From Prevotella sp. (GTDB taxonomy: Bacteria; Bacteroidota; Bacteroidia; Bacteroidales; Bacteroidaceae), in NCBI GenBank assembly GCA_017478025.1, contig JAFVGZ010000018.1:102407-166406 (forward strand): a stretch of DNA of 64,000 nt, read 5' to 3'. Made by a program: the position numbers and the translations under genes. The notes beneath the pieces are model-generated. The model made no database searches. It had not been told where the DNA came from and was given only the letters and a program-made list of their open reading frames with translations. Positions 25,016 through 35,026 of this stretch are shown piece after piece; within the stretch, counting starts at the first letter, position 1, and each line of letters starts with the position of its first letter.

Positions 25016-27598
25016 TCATCCCCCTCTGTACTCCGTAGGGGTCTGCCCAATGGCTTGTCTAAAGCTGCGGCTGAAATACTTAGGGTCGCTGAATCCACAG
25101 GCATAGGCTATCTCGGAAACGTTCTTGTCAGACGAGCGCAACAGGTGACAGGCTCTCTTGATGCGTGCTTCGTGCATCAATTCTTGTGGTGTGACACCCA
25201 GTGTTTGCTTCAGCTTGCGTTGCAGTCCGCTGCGGCTCGTGGCTGCTGCCAGTGCCATATCGCCAACGCCGACATCGCTGTTGGAGATGTTTTCCTCTAC
25301 AAACTCCATCACGCGTTTCAGCATTGGATCAAGGTCATCGGTCTGCACGGTGATGTCTGATGTCTCAGGCGTGTTGTCAGGCTGCGGTGTTGCCGTTTCG
25401 TCACTCTTTTCCCTCACCTCTATCAGGGCGAGATACTTCTCCAATGTTTCGTGTTGCTGGCGTTTGATGTGCCTTATATATAAATAGGTGTATATGATGG
25501 CTGCCAATGTTGCCACGATGAGCAGTACGATGAGCAGCCGTCCTATTGCGGATTCCCAGAATGCTGGCTTCACTATGACGGTCAGTCTGCGTTGGTTGCT
25601 CAGCCACTCGCCGTCGCTGTTTGTGGAGCGTATTTCAAGGAGATAGGTGCCAGGTGCAAGATCCAACAGCGTAGCAGAGCGGTCATGGCCTATGTAGTTC
25701 CAATCTGTGCTGTCGTTGCGGTTTTCAGGGATTAGTCTGAAGGCGTAGCTGATGCGCTCGGGGGCGTTGTAGTCAATGGCAGCGAAGTGTACCGTGAGGC
25801 TGCGTTCGTCTGGCATCAGTGACAGTGTGTCAATGCTTTCGGCAGCCCAGTTGTCATTCCCACCTTGTATTGACACATGAGTCAGCACCACGTGTGGAGT
25901 GTAGCTATGCCGCTCCTTGTCGTCCCCGGTAGTGATGAATGCTCCGTTTGTCAGGGCGAAAAGCCATTGCTCGCCCTTTTTCTGCTGCGCTCCAGGGCCG
26001 TCACCGTGTGCAGAGCGTTGCAACAGCAGTGGCCGTGCTTCGCTGAAACGATAGTCTGCATGGAAGTAGTGTGCGTCAAAGACTCTGGCATGGTTCGTAG
26101 TGTCAAGCAGACTCACGAGGTGGCTCCCCACCACTATCAACTGTCCGTCAGCCTTTGCAATCATGGACTGTACCATGTCTGACGGCAGTTCGTGGCTACT
26201 GACGTTGATGTGCTGGAAGTTAAGCTGCGGCTTTGTCAGGTCTTTGTCAAGGATTTTGTTTACTCCTCCGCTCTCCGTGCTGACAAACAAGTGGCCAAGC
26301 GCATTCTCGGCAATGTCCATTGTGGCGCTGCTGCTGAGGCTTGATGCGCGGGATGGCTCCCGCTGGTGTAGCCTGAAGCGCATGGCGTCTGCGTTGGCCT
26401 CTATCTTTGACACAAGGAGGCCGCTTGATGTGGCAACCAACATGACCTGCTCTTTCCCCGCCGTAGCTGGGGTGATGTGAATGAAGCGTGCGCGGGCAGC
26501 GTCTTTTATTGGGTAGTGGTGCGGGGTGATAAAGTGAGGAGTTTCTGCATCGGGGGTGTTGGTATAGCAGATACCGCCGCCCAGTGTGGCAAACCAGAGG
26601 CGCCCCTGACGGTCAGAGGTGATATGATAGATGTTTTTGTCAGGAATGTCGGTGAAATGAGCTATTTTATATGTGTTACTGCTTATTTCTTTCAGACGGA
26701 AGAGACCGTCAGGCTTAGTCCCAAGCCAAAGGGTGCCGTCATCTGACTCGTACATGCAGTAAACGGCTGCACCGAATTGAGTGTATGATGGTCGAATATG
26801 TCCGTCTGAGCCGAGATAGCCTATGAGGCGGTTGTCTGCGGCGCTGAATACTCTTACCGCCTTATCGTCTTTCGTTGCCACCCAGTATCGCCCCCTGCTG
26901 TCGGCAAAGAGTGTCTTTACTTCTGCCTGTGGGGTTATAGGCAAACGATGGGTGCGCTGCTCGTCGGTCGTGAAGCGATAAATGCTGGAATTGCCAAGTG
27001 CCCACAGATTGCCCTGATGGTCGGGCATGACGAATGTGAGATTGCGGATACTCTGTTCTTGCGGAACACTCTGCTGACTGCCGTTAAGAGGGTCCAGGTA
27101 TGTGAGTGTTCCTCGCGCGTCAAGTGTCCAGTGCGTGTTGTGGTTGTCCGTCCACGTGTATGGCTTGCGTTGCAATGAGCGACTCATCCTCGTCCCCTTT
27201 GCTTTCTGTTGCTCGCTTTCGCTCAGGTCACGGAAGTGATATGTCTTTAGGTCAAAGATAAACTGCTGCTCGTCCAACTGACACAGTATCACCCCTTCGG
27301 ATAGTAACTCAATGTTGCGGATCCGGTCGGTCATCATTTTGCAACCATCGCCCACCTGGGGCTTGAAGGTGCGAAACTCGTATCCGTCGTACCGGCACAG
27401 TCCGTTCCATGTGGAAAACCACATGAATCCCTGCCGGTCCTGCAGCAGCTGCGTGATGTGGCTGGATGCAACGCCGTTATCTTCGTCGTATCGCGTCACC
27501 TGGCACAGGGGCTGTCCCTCTATCGCCAATGTCGCCATTAGGAAGAGCAAGGGCAGGAGCTTATGGTAATTGTGTTTAAGCATAGCGCTTTTCTGCAT
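25016..27598 (-). CDS. Membrane reg_prop/Y_Y_Y sensor fused directly to an AraC DNA-binding domain, no kinase
   Basis: 860 aa. After a signal peptide (LLPLLFLMATLAIEGQP) come two-component-regulator propeller repeats (DRQGFMWFSTWNGLCRYDGY, DGTLWLGTKPDGLFRL, DRQGRLWFATLGGGICY). A Y_Y_Y domain (YLLEIRSTNSDGEW) and one membrane helix near residues 693-712 (LLIVLLIVATLAAIIYTYLY) follow. About 40 linker residues then lead to a C-terminal AraC domain ending FSDPKYFSRSFRQAIGQTP. Classical hybrid two-component systems of this family are about 1300-1400 aa and carry HisKA, HATPase and receiver domains; none is present. It is a one-piece transmembrane regulator, probably of the pectin operon beside it. 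Confidence 0.9.
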   Translation of the reverse strand: MQKSAMLKHNYHKLLPLLFLMATLAIEGQPLCQVTRYDEDNGVASSHITQLLQDRQGFMWFSTWNGLCRYDGYEFRTFKPQVGDGCKMMTDRIRNIELLSEGVILCQLDEQQFIFDLKTYHFRDLSESEQQKAKGTRMSRSLQRKPYTWTDNHNTHWTLDARGTLTYLDPLNGSQQSVPQEQSIRNLTFVMPDHQGNLWALGNSSIYRFTTDEQRTHRLPITPQAEVKTLFADSRGRYWVATKDDKAVRVFSAADNRLIGYLGSDGHIRPSYTQFGAAVYCMYESDDGTLWLGTKPDGLFRLKEISSNTYKIAHFTDIPDKNIYHITSDRQGRLWFATLGGGICYTNTPDAETPHFITPHHYPIKDAARARFIHITPATAGKEQVMLVATSSGLLVSKIEANADAMRFRLHQREPSRASSLSSSATMDIAENALGHLFVSTESGGVNKILDKDLTKPQLNFQHINVSSHELPSDMVQSMIAKADGQLIVVGSHLVSLLDTTNHARVFDAHYFHADYRFSEARPLLLQRSAHGDGPGAQQKKGEQWLFALTNGAFITTGDDKERHSYTPHVVLTHVSIQGGNDNWAAESIDTLSLMPDERSLTVHFAAIDYNAPERISYAFRLIPENRNDSTDWNYIGHDRSATLLDLAPGTYLLEIRSTNSDGEWLSNQRRLTVIVKPAFWESAIGRLLIVLLIVATLAAIIYTYLYIRHIKRQQHETLEKYLALIEVREKSDETATPQPDNTPETSDITVQTDDLDPMLKRVMEFVEENISNSDVGVGDMALAAATSRSGLQRKLKQTLGVTPQELMHEARIKRACHLLRSSDKNVSEIAYACGFSDPKYFSRSFRQAIGQTPTEYRGG

Positions 27599-27616
27599 AG
27601 GATGGTGCTCTACGCA

Positions 27617-27686
27617 CCACCTTAAACTGATGAGATATTAAAGGTGGGAATTAATAGACCCCACCTTAAACTGATGAGATATTAAA
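27617..27686 (-). promoter_or_regulatory. Two identical 26-bp direct repeats upstream of the sensor gene
   Basis: An identical 26-mer (core CTTAAACTGATGAGATATTA) occurs at 27617-27642 and 27661-27686, 44 bp start to start, 19 bp upstream of the sensor-regulator start. AraC proteins typically bind direct repeats, so autoregulation is plausible but not shown. Confidence 0.5.
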
Positions 27687-27712
27687 ATCCCCCCACAGTT
27701 TGCGTGGGGGGA
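27681..27712 (-). terminator. Rho-independent terminator of the RND efflux operon
   Basis: TCCCCCCAC, loop AGTTTGC, GTGGGGGGA (27688-27712) followed on the minus strand by TTTTAAT (27687-27681). It lies 29 bp past the stop of the outer-membrane factor gene. Confidence 0.85.
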
Positions 27713-27740
27713 TCTACTTAATATAGTTTGGTTGTGTCTG

Positions 27741-29162
27741 TTATTCACCACCGCCGCCCAGCGCAATGTACAGCTCTATGACCGCTTCAGCGGCATCATA
27801 CATGTTCATTGCCTGGCTAAGCTGAGCATCCAACAGCGACTCTTGGGCCTTCAAGACCTCAATGTAGTTTGCCTTGCCGTTGTCCATCAGCTCGTGAGTG
27901 CCTTTGTAGGCGTTGTGAAGCGCCTCTACCTGACTGATATAGTAGCCGTGCTTCTCGCGGGCAGCCATGCAGTCGGCCATAGCCTCATTCACCTGGTTGC
28001 CGGCGTTGATGACGGTCTGCACATATTTCTTCTGCAAATCTTCCTCCGTGAGCATGGCAATCTTTTTGTTTGCGGTCAGTTTGCCACGTGCAAAGATGGG
28101 CTGAGCCAGCTGGGCCATAGCGTTGAGCAGTATCTTACCCGGGTCAACGATGAGGCCTCCGGCGGAATTGGTCCAGCCGGCAGCGCCGCTCAGCGTGAAG
28201 GTGGGGTAGAAAGCGGCACGCGCCACCTGGGTGTTGTAGAACGCCTCTTCCATAGCATAGTTCGCCATACGTATGTCAGGACGGTTCTCCAGCATCATGG
28301 CGGGCACGCCAAGGTGCAGGTACTTCGTGTCAAACATGCGCTGGTCTGCATCACCCTGTGCCTCCGCATGGTGCAGGATGGAGCTGCCCCATGCCTGACG
28401 GTTGATATGCTGAGGAGTGATTGCCAGCAACTCACAGATGGCATTCTCTACAGAGCGGATCATTCTGCGCGTATCTACTATCTGTGTCTTCACGCTTAGG
28501 TAGGATGCCTCCATCTGGTTTACAGCGGTGCTATAGGCTTTGCCGTTTTCCCAAAGGGATTTCTCCGTCTCGAGTGACTTGTTCCACAGGCTGTCTGTCT
28601 GGATGAGGATTTCCAGCTGCCTGTCGAGCATCTGCAGCAAGAAGTACTGCTGGGCAGTGGTCGAGATAAGGTTGGCGCGCACAACGTCCTTCTGCATCTG
28701 TGCCTGCAGCAGCACGGCCTTTGCAGCCCGCTTCTTGTTGGTGATGGAACCGAAGACGTCGATGTCTATCGACAGCTGCAGCGGTACGTTGTAGGTCTTC
28801 GTCAGCTTGCCGCCGTCAAAGCTTGACAATGTACCCTGAGGGGCGAGCGTGAGCGATGGCAGGTAGGCTTTCTTCGCAAGCTTCAGTGAAGCCTCGCTCT
28901 TCTCTACAGCAATGCGGGCCGAATTGAGGTCGGTGTTGTTCGCCAGCACCTGCTCTATGAGTTGTTGCAGGAGCGGGTCGGTGAAGAACTCACGCCACGA
29001 CATCTGTGCTATCGACTGGTCGCCCATGGCCTGGCTTACGTCCTGAGTGGTGCCAAAGGCATCTGCCGGTGCCGGCGTGTTGGCCTCATACTTCTTATAC
29101 AGGCCGCAACCCGTGAGCATGGCGCTCACGGTAGCGGCTATGATGACATTCTTGAATTTCAT
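27741..29162 (-). CDS. RND efflux outer-membrane lipoprotein (NodT/OprM family)
   Basis: 473 aa. A lipoprotein signal peptide has its lipobox at LTGC (MLTGCGLYKKYEAN). The family's paired repeats are seen: WREFFTDPLLQQLIEQVLANNTDL, and AAFYPTFTLSGAAGW with GLIVDPGKILLNAMAQLAQPIF. It provides the outer-membrane exit of the tripartite pump encoded upstream on the same strand, and is the last gene of the operon (17-bp gap to the pump gene). Confidence 0.92.
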   Translation of the reverse strand: MKFKNVIIAATVSAMLTGCGLYKKYEANTPAPADAFGTTQDVSQAMGDQSIAQMSWREFFTDPLLQQLIEQVLANNTDLNSARIAVEKSEASLKLAKKAYLPSLTLAPQGTLSSFDGGKLTKTYNVPLQLSIDIDVFGSITNKKRAAKAVLLQAQMQKDVVRANLISTTAQQYFLLQMLDRQLEILIQTDSLWNKSLETEKSLWENGKAYSTAVNQMEASYLSVKTQIVDTRRMIRSVENAICELLAITPQHINRQAWGSSILHHAEAQGDADQRMFDTKYLHLGVPAMMLENRPDIRMANYAMEEAFYNTQVARAAFYPTFTLSGAAGWTNSAGGLIVDPGKILLNAMAQLAQPIFARGKLTANKKIAMLTEEDLQKKYVQTVINAGNQVNEAMADCMAAREKHGYYISQVEALHNAYKGTHELMDNGKANYIEVLKAQESLLDAQLSQAMNMYDAAEAVIELYIALGGGGE

Positions 29163-29178
29163 ATTGTTCTGTTAGTCT

Positions 29179-32100
29179 TTATTCTTTAACACTTGGTTCT
29201 TCTGTCTTTACTGTCTTACCCTGGAAGCGCTCATGCAACCCCTGGAATACGATGAAGAATGCCGGAACAACGAAGAGCAGGGCAACGGTACCCACACTCA
29301 TACCTCCGATGACACCGAGTGCAAGGGCACGGTTACCGTTGGCACCGGCGCCGCCTTCTATCACAAGCGGTATCATACCGATAATCATCGTCGCCACAGT
29401 CATCAGAATAGGACGAAGACGCTCCTTACATGCTTCAAAGGCTGCCTCGGCAATGCCCAGACCCTGGGCACGGCGCTCCGTGGCAAACTCTGTTATCAGG
29501 ATCGCTGTCTTGGCAAGCAGACCGATAAGCATGATGACACCCGTCTGCAGGTATATGTTGTTATCCATACCAGGCAGGTGCAGCAGGTTACCTAAGTATG
29601 CAAAGACGAAGGCACCCATCAGTCCGAACGGTACGCTGAACAGCACAGCCCACGGCGTGAACCATGAGTTATACAGAGATGCCAGGATGAGGTATATCAG
29701 GATGGCACATATCAGGTAGATGAATGCAGTAGCATTTGAGCCCGCCTGCTCCTCCAGCTCGCGCGACATACCGCTGTACTCGTAGGTGGCAGTGGCAGGC
29801 ATCTCCTCCTTGAACACCTCTGCAATGGCCTTGTGCGCGTCACCCTCTGTATATCCGCTTCCAGGGGTCACAAAGCAGGTGATACTCTGGAACAGGTTGA
29901 AGTGCTCGATGTTTGACGGACCCACAATCTCCTTCAGGCTTACAAACTCAGAGATAGGAGCCATCTTTCCTCCGCGCACCTGTACGAATATATTGTTCAG
30001 CGATGAGGGCTCAAGGCGATACTCCGGTGAGGCGGCAGCCATGATACGATATACCTTACCGAACTGGTTGAAGTTGCCGATATATGCTCCACCGCAGAAA
30101 GATCCGAGGGTGTTGAGCACGTCAGCAGGTGATACGCCGGCACGGTCACACTGTGTTGCGTCAATATCAACCCTGAACTTCGGGAATCGCTCAGAGTATG
30201 ATGACATAGCTGAGCCGACCTCTGGGCGCTGGGCAAGCTTGGCGAGGAATTTCTCCGTCTGCTTGGCAAACTTTGACAGGTCGCCGTCAGTAGGATCCTC
30301 CACGACAAGACTCACACTGTTGTTGGTACCGTAACCTGGAATCTGTGGCATCTGGAACGGCAGCACCTGCACGTTCTTGATGTCGGCACAGTCATAATAG
30401 AAGCGGCCTATGACAAGGTCTATCAGATGGTTCATGCCAGGACGCTCGTCCCAGTTCTTCAAACGCACGATGAGCGTCGCATAGTTGGAACCCGCACCCG
30501 AGACCATACCGTAGCCACAGCAGACGGCAAAGCTCTCCAGCTCAGGGATCTTCTTCACCTTTGCCTCCACCTGCTTCAGTATCTCGCGGGTCTGCTTCAG
30601 CGTGGTTCCTTCCGGTACACGCACCTCAGCCAGGAACACGCCCTGGTCCTCCTGAGGCACAAGTCCTGAAGGCAGGCTCTTCATGAAGAACACCAGCAGC
30701 ACGGCGGCGATAGCCAGCAGGCTCCACGCCATCACGGGGCGCTTGATGAACTTCTGAACAGCGGTGCTGTATTTATTGTAGATAGCGTTATAACTTACAG
30801 TGTACGCCTTCTTCGTATAGTACGTAAGGCCTTTGCCCTCCTGCTTGCCTTCTGTCACTCTCATCATGATGGCACAGAGAGCAGGACAGAGCGTCAGAGC
30901 CGATATACATGACAGACCTACGGAAGAGGCGATGGTGATACCGAACTGTGTGAAGAATGTACCAGAGGTACCCGGCATGAATGTCACAGGGATGAACACC
31001 GCCATGAATACCAACGTACATGATACGACTGCCACAGACACCTCGTTCATGGCCTGGCGCGTCGCCTCGCGGGCATCGCTGATACCGTTCTCCATCTTGG
31101 CCATTACTGCCTCTACCACCACGATGGCATCATCCACCACAGTACCGATAGCCAGCACAAGCGCGAAGAGCGTAAGGATGTTGAGCGAGAAGCCTGCCAT
31201 CATCACAATGGCAAACGTACCCAGCAATGATACAATGATTGATATGGAAGGAATGATGGTGGCCTTGAAGTTCTGCAGGAAGAAGAATACCACCAATATC
31301 ACGAGGATGATAGCAATGACAAGTGTCTCCACCACATTGTGGATAGCTGCAAAGAGGAAGTCGTCACTGGTCATCATGGTCACGAACTCCAGTCCGGCAG
31401 GCATGCTCTGCTTCATCTCCTCACATGTCTTGTTGATAGCGGCGTTCACCTCAGTAGCGTTGGCACCTGGTGCTGCGAATACCATGAAGAGCGCACCTGG
31501 CTTATCCTGGATGTTTGAGGTGAAGTTGTAGCTCATGGCACCGATCTGCACTTCTGCCACGTCGCTCAGGTGCAGCAAGCCGCCACCGCTGGTGCGTAGC
31601 ACGATGTCGTTGAATTCCTCGACGCTCTTCAGCGTACCCTTGTACTGCATGGAGTACTGGTAGGAGTTCTCTGACAGCTCGCCCAGGGTTCCCACAGCTG
31701 CCACGAAGCTCTGTCCGCCAATGGCATTGAAGACATCGTTAGGTGTCAGGCCGTACTGTGCCATTACATCGGGCTTCAGCCATATACGCAGGGCGTATGT
31801 GTTACCCAGGCTCTGCACGTTACCCACACCGGTGATACGCATCAGGCGGGGCTTGATGTTGATATCCACATAGTTTGACACAAAGTCCTCGTCATACTTG
31901 CCGTCTGAACTCTTCACGGCAAAAATCTGCAGGATGTTGTTCTGGCGCTTCTCCACCTTCACACCCACCTTGTTCACATCGGCAGGCAGCAGGGACTGTG
32001 CTCGCGTCACGCGGTTCTGCACGTTCACCGTCGCCATGTCGGGGTCGGTGCCCTGCTTGAAGTAGATGTTGATATCCACCTCACCGTTTGATGTGGCCTT

Positions 32101-32343
32101 TGAGGTCATGTATGTCATGTCGTTCACACCGTTGATGGCCTCTTCTAATGGCTGGATCACAGACTTCATCACCGTGTTCTCATCGGCACCGGTATAGCTG
32201 GTCGAGACATTCACCGTAGGCGGGGCAATGTCCGGATACTGCTCCACGGCCAGTGTGCTCATTGAGATATAGCCCACCAGCGCTATCACTATAGAGATGG
32301 CACACGCCATCACATATTTGCTGATAAATATATTGTTCTTCAT
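29179..32343 (-). CDS. RND multidrug efflux pump inner-membrane subunit (AcrB/HAE1 type)
   Basis: 1054 aa, the usual HAE1 length. It starts MKNNIFISKYVMACAISIVI and shows the expected order: porter domains (YTGADENTVMKSVIQPLEEA, VQNRVTRAQSLLP), a transmembrane set including LALVLAIGTVVDDAIVVVEAV (the proton-relay Asp pair), and FIPVTFMPGTSG. The second half ends with GLLAKTAILITEFA and RPILMTVATMIIGMIPLV. It pumps drugs or hydrophobic molecules using the proton gradient. It sits between adaptor and outer-membrane genes; the substrate cannot be told. Confidence 0.95.
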   Translation of the reverse strand: MKNNIFISKYVMACAISIVIALVGYISMSTLAVEQYPDIAPPTVNVSTSYTGADENTVMKSVIQPLEEAINGVNDMTYMTSKATSNGEVDINIYFKQGTDPDMATVNVQNRVTRAQSLLPADVNKVGVKVEKRQNNILQIFAVKSSDGKYDEDFVSNYVDINIKPRLMRITGVGNVQSLGNTYALRIWLKPDVMAQYGLTPNDVFNAIGGQSFVAAVGTLGELSENSYQYSMQYKGTLKSVEEFNDIVLRTSGGGLLHLSDVAEVQIGAMSYNFTSNIQDKPGALFMVFAAPGANATEVNAAINKTCEEMKQSMPAGLEFVTMMTSDDFLFAAIHNVVETLVIAIILVILVVFFFLQNFKATIIPSISIIVSLLGTFAIVMMAGFSLNILTLFALVLAIGTVVDDAIVVVEAVMAKMENGISDAREATRQAMNEVSVAVVSCTLVFMAVFIPVTFMPGTSGTFFTQFGITIASSVGLSCISALTLCPALCAIMMRVTEGKQEGKGLTYYTKKAYTVSYNAIYNKYSTAVQKFIKRPVMAWSLLAIAAVLLVFFMKSLPSGLVPQEDQGVFLAEVRVPEGTTLKQTREILKQVEAKVKKIPELESFAVCCGYGMVSGAGSNYATLIVRLKNWDERPGMNHLIDLVIGRFYYDCADIKNVQVLPFQMPQIPGYGTNNSVSLVVEDPTDGDLSKFAKQTEKFLAKLAQRPEVGSAMSSYSERFPKFRVDIDATQCDRAGVSPADVLNTLGSFCGGAYIGNFNQFGKVYRIMAAASPEYRLEPSSLNNIFVQVRGGKMAPISEFVSLKEIVGPSNIEHFNLFQSITCFVTPGSGYTEGDAHKAIAEVFKEEMPATATYEYSGMSRELEEQAGSNATAFIYLICAILIYLILASLYNSWFTPWAVLFSVPFGLMGAFVFAYLGNLLHLPGMDNNIYLQTGVIMLIGLLAKTAILITEFATERRAQGLGIAEAAFEACKERLRPILMTVATMIIGMIPLVIEGGAGANGNRALALGVIGGMSVGTVALLFVVPAFFIVFQGLHERFQGKTVKTEEPSVKE

Positions 32344-32370
32344 ATTGCGGAAGTAAATTGTTCTACCTTT

Positions 32371-33504
32371 TTATTTCTTCTCTTTTACTTCCTTCGGATA
32401 GATCACACGCATGCCTTCCGTCACATTGTTGGCACCGGTGGTGACAATCCTATCACCCGGCTTCAGACCGGTGTTGATGATGAAGTCCTTACCGTTGCCC
32501 ATGTCTGTCGTGGTCACGTCAGCTGCTGTGGCTGTGCTGTCGGCCTTGACTTTATATACGATTGACTTATCCTGCAGTCTTACAACTGCGTTCTGAGGAA
32601 TGACCATTACGCCCTTCTCGGCAAAGTTCATCACAACCGAACCCTGGATGCCTGAGTACAGATGACCGTTTGGATTGGGGAACGATACTTTAATGGTCAG
32701 CGAACCGGTGGCTGCATTCACAACACCTGACATGCTGACAACGCGACCCTTGTGAGGATACTCCGTACCGTTCTTCATGATAAACGTTACATCAGGCAGG
32801 TTGGCAATATACTTCTCCTTCTGGTTCACGTTCACACCATCCTGCACCATGCCTTCGATAATGCTCTCTGTCACTGAGAATTCAGCATACATCGTTGTAT
32901 TTCCGCTCAGCATAGTCAGCTGTGTTGCAGGTGACACCTGGTCTCCGGCACGTACCGGAATCTCACCGATGATACCTGATACGGGAGCGGTGATGGTACA
33001 GAAGCCGAGATTTACCTTTGCACGGTTCACGGATGCGCGTGCCTGTGCTACTGAGGCCTGAGCCTGCTTGTAGGAATTCTCGCTGTTGTTCAGCATGTAG
33101 CTGCTCACGATGTTCTTCTCAAACAGGTTCTTGTTTGACTCATACTCCAGCTTGGCTGAGTTCTCCTGAGCCAGCGCTGCCTGCAGGTTGGCCTGTGCTG
33201 CCTCCAGCTCCAACTGGGCATTGCGTGAGTCAATGACAAACAGAACGGCTCCCCTCTGTACCTGCTGACCTTCTGAGACGCAGATCCTCATCAGCTGACC
33301 GCTCACCTGCGGGGTAATGGTAACATCGTTCTGTCCTTTCATCTTGGCACTGAACTTATATGGAAGTTCAATGTCCGACTTCTTTACTGTCATCGTCTCA
33401 AATGATGACTGCGTTTCCTGTGGCATGTCAAGACCACACGAAACGAGACCGACCAACGCCGCAGCCATAGCCACAACCATAGTCATTACGTTTCTTTTCT
33501 TCAT
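32371..33504 (-). CDS. RND efflux periplasmic adaptor lipoprotein (AcrA/MexA type)
   Basis: 377 aa. The lipobox is LVSC (VGLVSCGLDMPQ). The lipoyl halves are GQLMRICVSEGQQVQRGAVLF and the SVNRAKVNLGFCTITAPVSG segment, the latter an AcrA hallmark. They flank an Ala/Gln-rich hairpin, and the beta-barrel and membrane-proximal domains follow (GVVNAATGSLTIKVSFPNPN, VYKVKADSTA). First gene of the efflux operon, with a strong promoter 43-71 bp upstream. Confidence 0.93.
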   Translation of the reverse strand: MKKRNVMTMVVAMAAALVGLVSCGLDMPQETQSSFETMTVKKSDIELPYKFSAKMKGQNDVTITPQVSGQLMRICVSEGQQVQRGAVLFVIDSRNAQLELEAAQANLQAALAQENSAKLEYESNKNLFEKNIVSSYMLNNSENSYKQAQASVAQARASVNRAKVNLGFCTITAPVSGIIGEIPVRAGDQVSPATQLTMLSGNTTMYAEFSVTESIIEGMVQDGVNVNQKEKYIANLPDVTFIMKNGTEYPHKGRVVSMSGVVNAATGSLTIKVSFPNPNGHLYSGIQGSVVMNFAEKGVMVIPQNAVVRLQDKSIVYKVKADSTATAADVTTTDMGNGKDFIINTGLKPGDRIVTTGANNVTEGMRVIYPKEVKEKK

Positions 33505-33545
33505 TTTTTTATGTGTTTGATTGATTTAATGTTTTTTACCGGATG

Positions 33546-33575
33546 CAAAGTTAATGTTTTTTTTGTTATTATCAA
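33546..33575 (-). promoter_or_regulatory. Promoter of the RND efflux operon
   Basis: On the minus strand TTG (33575-33573), 19 bp, TAACTTTG (33553-33546) fit the Bacteroidetes consensus. It is back-to-back with the promoter of the divergent gene. No regulator gene adjoins the operon. Confidence 0.75.
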
Positions 33576-33581
33576 AATAAT

Positions 33582-33612
33582 TTGCAAGTTTGATTTCTTT
33601 TTTATACTTTTG
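33582..33612 (+). promoter_or_regulatory. Promoter of the DUF4421-like gene
   Basis: TTG at 33582-33584, 20 bp, TACTTTTG at 33605-33612. It fixes the translation start at ATG 33640, since earlier in-frame ATGs lie upstream of or within this promoter. Confidence 0.75.
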
Positions 33613-33639
33613 TCCCGAAAATGTTACAGAAACAACCCT

Positions 33640-34911
33640 ATGAAGCCGATATTCCTTATCATATCCTTCATGCTCTCCTGCAGCACCTTCGTAGCCGGCC
33701 GTGACAACTGCGTCTCTGCTCCCGACTCTGTCACCGTGCCCGCCAGCACCCATGCCACCGAGAGTCCCGCGGTTTCCTCGCAGGGTAATGACTCAACGCA
33801 CAAACACCGCGACATCAACCTCAAGCATATAACGAAAAAAGTAAGCGAGGCAACAACGGCCATCGCCTACAAGACCTTCGATGTCACAAAGAGCATCGTG
33901 CCGGACCGGTTGTTGAATTACCTCGACTCATCCGGCGTCAAGGGTGCCGATCCCGCCTACATCGCCCTGCCAAAGCGCAAATGGCGCGTCTCCCTCACAA
34001 GCGATATGGACAAGATGTCTGTCGATGTGACCCGTAGTGGCAGCTACATTCCCGCAGAAGGAAAAGTGGAAAACTGGGCTACAGACTTCGATTTCCATAC
34101 TCCTATGTCCGCATCCGTCGGATTATGGGTGGGATACATGGGCTACGGCGCGGGCTTCTCATTCGTCAAGGCAGAGCAGAACAATACCAACATGTCCATG
34201 AATATGGCATCACGCAACTTCGGACTGAATATCAGGTGGATACGCTATTCCACCGACCACGGGCTCAAGGGATGGGCAGAGAAGGGCATACCGCTCACGG
34301 AAGTGATGAAATGCAAGAACTACGCCTATGACATCACCTCCTTCGTCTTCGATGGTTACTGGCTGTTCAACAAGAAGAAATTCTCCTACTCCGCTGCCTA
34401 CGACCTCTCCACCGTCCAGCTGCGTTCTGCCGGCTCTTTCATGGCGGGGCTGATGGTGAACTATCAGAAGTGTGACTTCTCCAATCCTGACAATATACTG
34501 CTGCTCGTCCAGGCCAACAGCATCGGCAAGGTGAACATGTTTCAGGGAAGCGTCGGGGGGGGATACTCCTACAACTGGGTGCCTACGCAGGGCCTTGTCA
34601 TAAACATCACCGCAATGCCAGTGCTAACACTCTACTCACGCTCAAAGTTCTATCGCTACGACTGGGAGGTGCAGCATAGTGAGACCGGCGGTGACGTAAT
34701 CACAAAAGTAACAATCACCAGTGCCGAGAAGCACAGCGAAAACGGTAAGGTAGCCTTCAACCTCAATGCCAGGCTGGCAGCAGCCTACAGATATAAAATC
34801 TACGTTTTCAGCCTGTTAGCGCAAGGTCACTATCTGCGTTCTTACTTTGAGGAGACCTCATTCAAAGTCTTCCAATGGAATGTTAAAGCCACCGCTGGTA
34901 TCACTTTTTAG
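33640..34911 (+). CDS. Predicted outer-membrane beta-barrel protein (DUF4421-like)
   Basis: 423 aa from ATG 33640 (MKPIFLIISFMLSCSTFVAG, signal peptide). The mature protein has alternating hydrophobic strands rich in Tyr/Trp/Gly (VGLWVGYMGYGAGFSF, FGLNIRWIRYS, GGGYSYNWVPTQGLVIN) and ends in Phe after a terminal strand (VKATAGITF). These are features of outer-membrane barrels. It resembles the DUF4421 family from memory. Transcription diverges from the RND efflux operon. The function is unknown. Confidence 0.75.
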   Translation: MKPIFLIISFMLSCSTFVAGRDNCVSAPDSVTVPASTHATESPAVSSQGNDSTHKHRDINLKHITKKVSEATTAIAYKTFDVTKSIVPDRLLNYLDSSGVKGADPAYIALPKRKWRVSLTSDMDKMSVDVTRSGSYIPAEGKVENWATDFDFHTPMSASVGLWVGYMGYGAGFSFVKAEQNNTNMSMNMASRNFGLNIRWIRYSTDHGLKGWAEKGIPLTEVMKCKNYAYDITSFVFDGYWLFNKKKFSYSAAYDLSTVQLRSAGSFMAGLMVNYQKCDFSNPDNILLLVQANSIGKVNMFQGSVGGGYSYNWVPTQGLVINITAMPVLTLYSRSKFYRYDWEVQHSETGGDVITKVTITSAEKHSENGKVAFNLNARLAAAYRYKIYVFSLLAQGHYLRSYFEETSFKVFQWNVKATAGITF

Positions 34912-34926
34912 AATGTCCCACTTATC

Positions 34927-34962
34927 AATTATGCATTATGCATCATGCATTACGCATTAATG
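34927..34962 (+). repeat. Heptanucleotide tract (GCATTAT-like units)
   Basis: AATTATGCATTATGCATCAT and following bases form four to five 7-bp units varying between GCATTAT, GCATCAT and GCATTAC. A related tract (ATAATGCATAATTTATGATG) lies at 35209-35237 beyond the next small gene. Confidence 0.8.
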
Positions 34963-35026
34963 TCCCTCCAAAACAATTCTTTTTATCAAGATAATCGAAC
35001 TTAAATCATTAATTTTTTACACTAAC

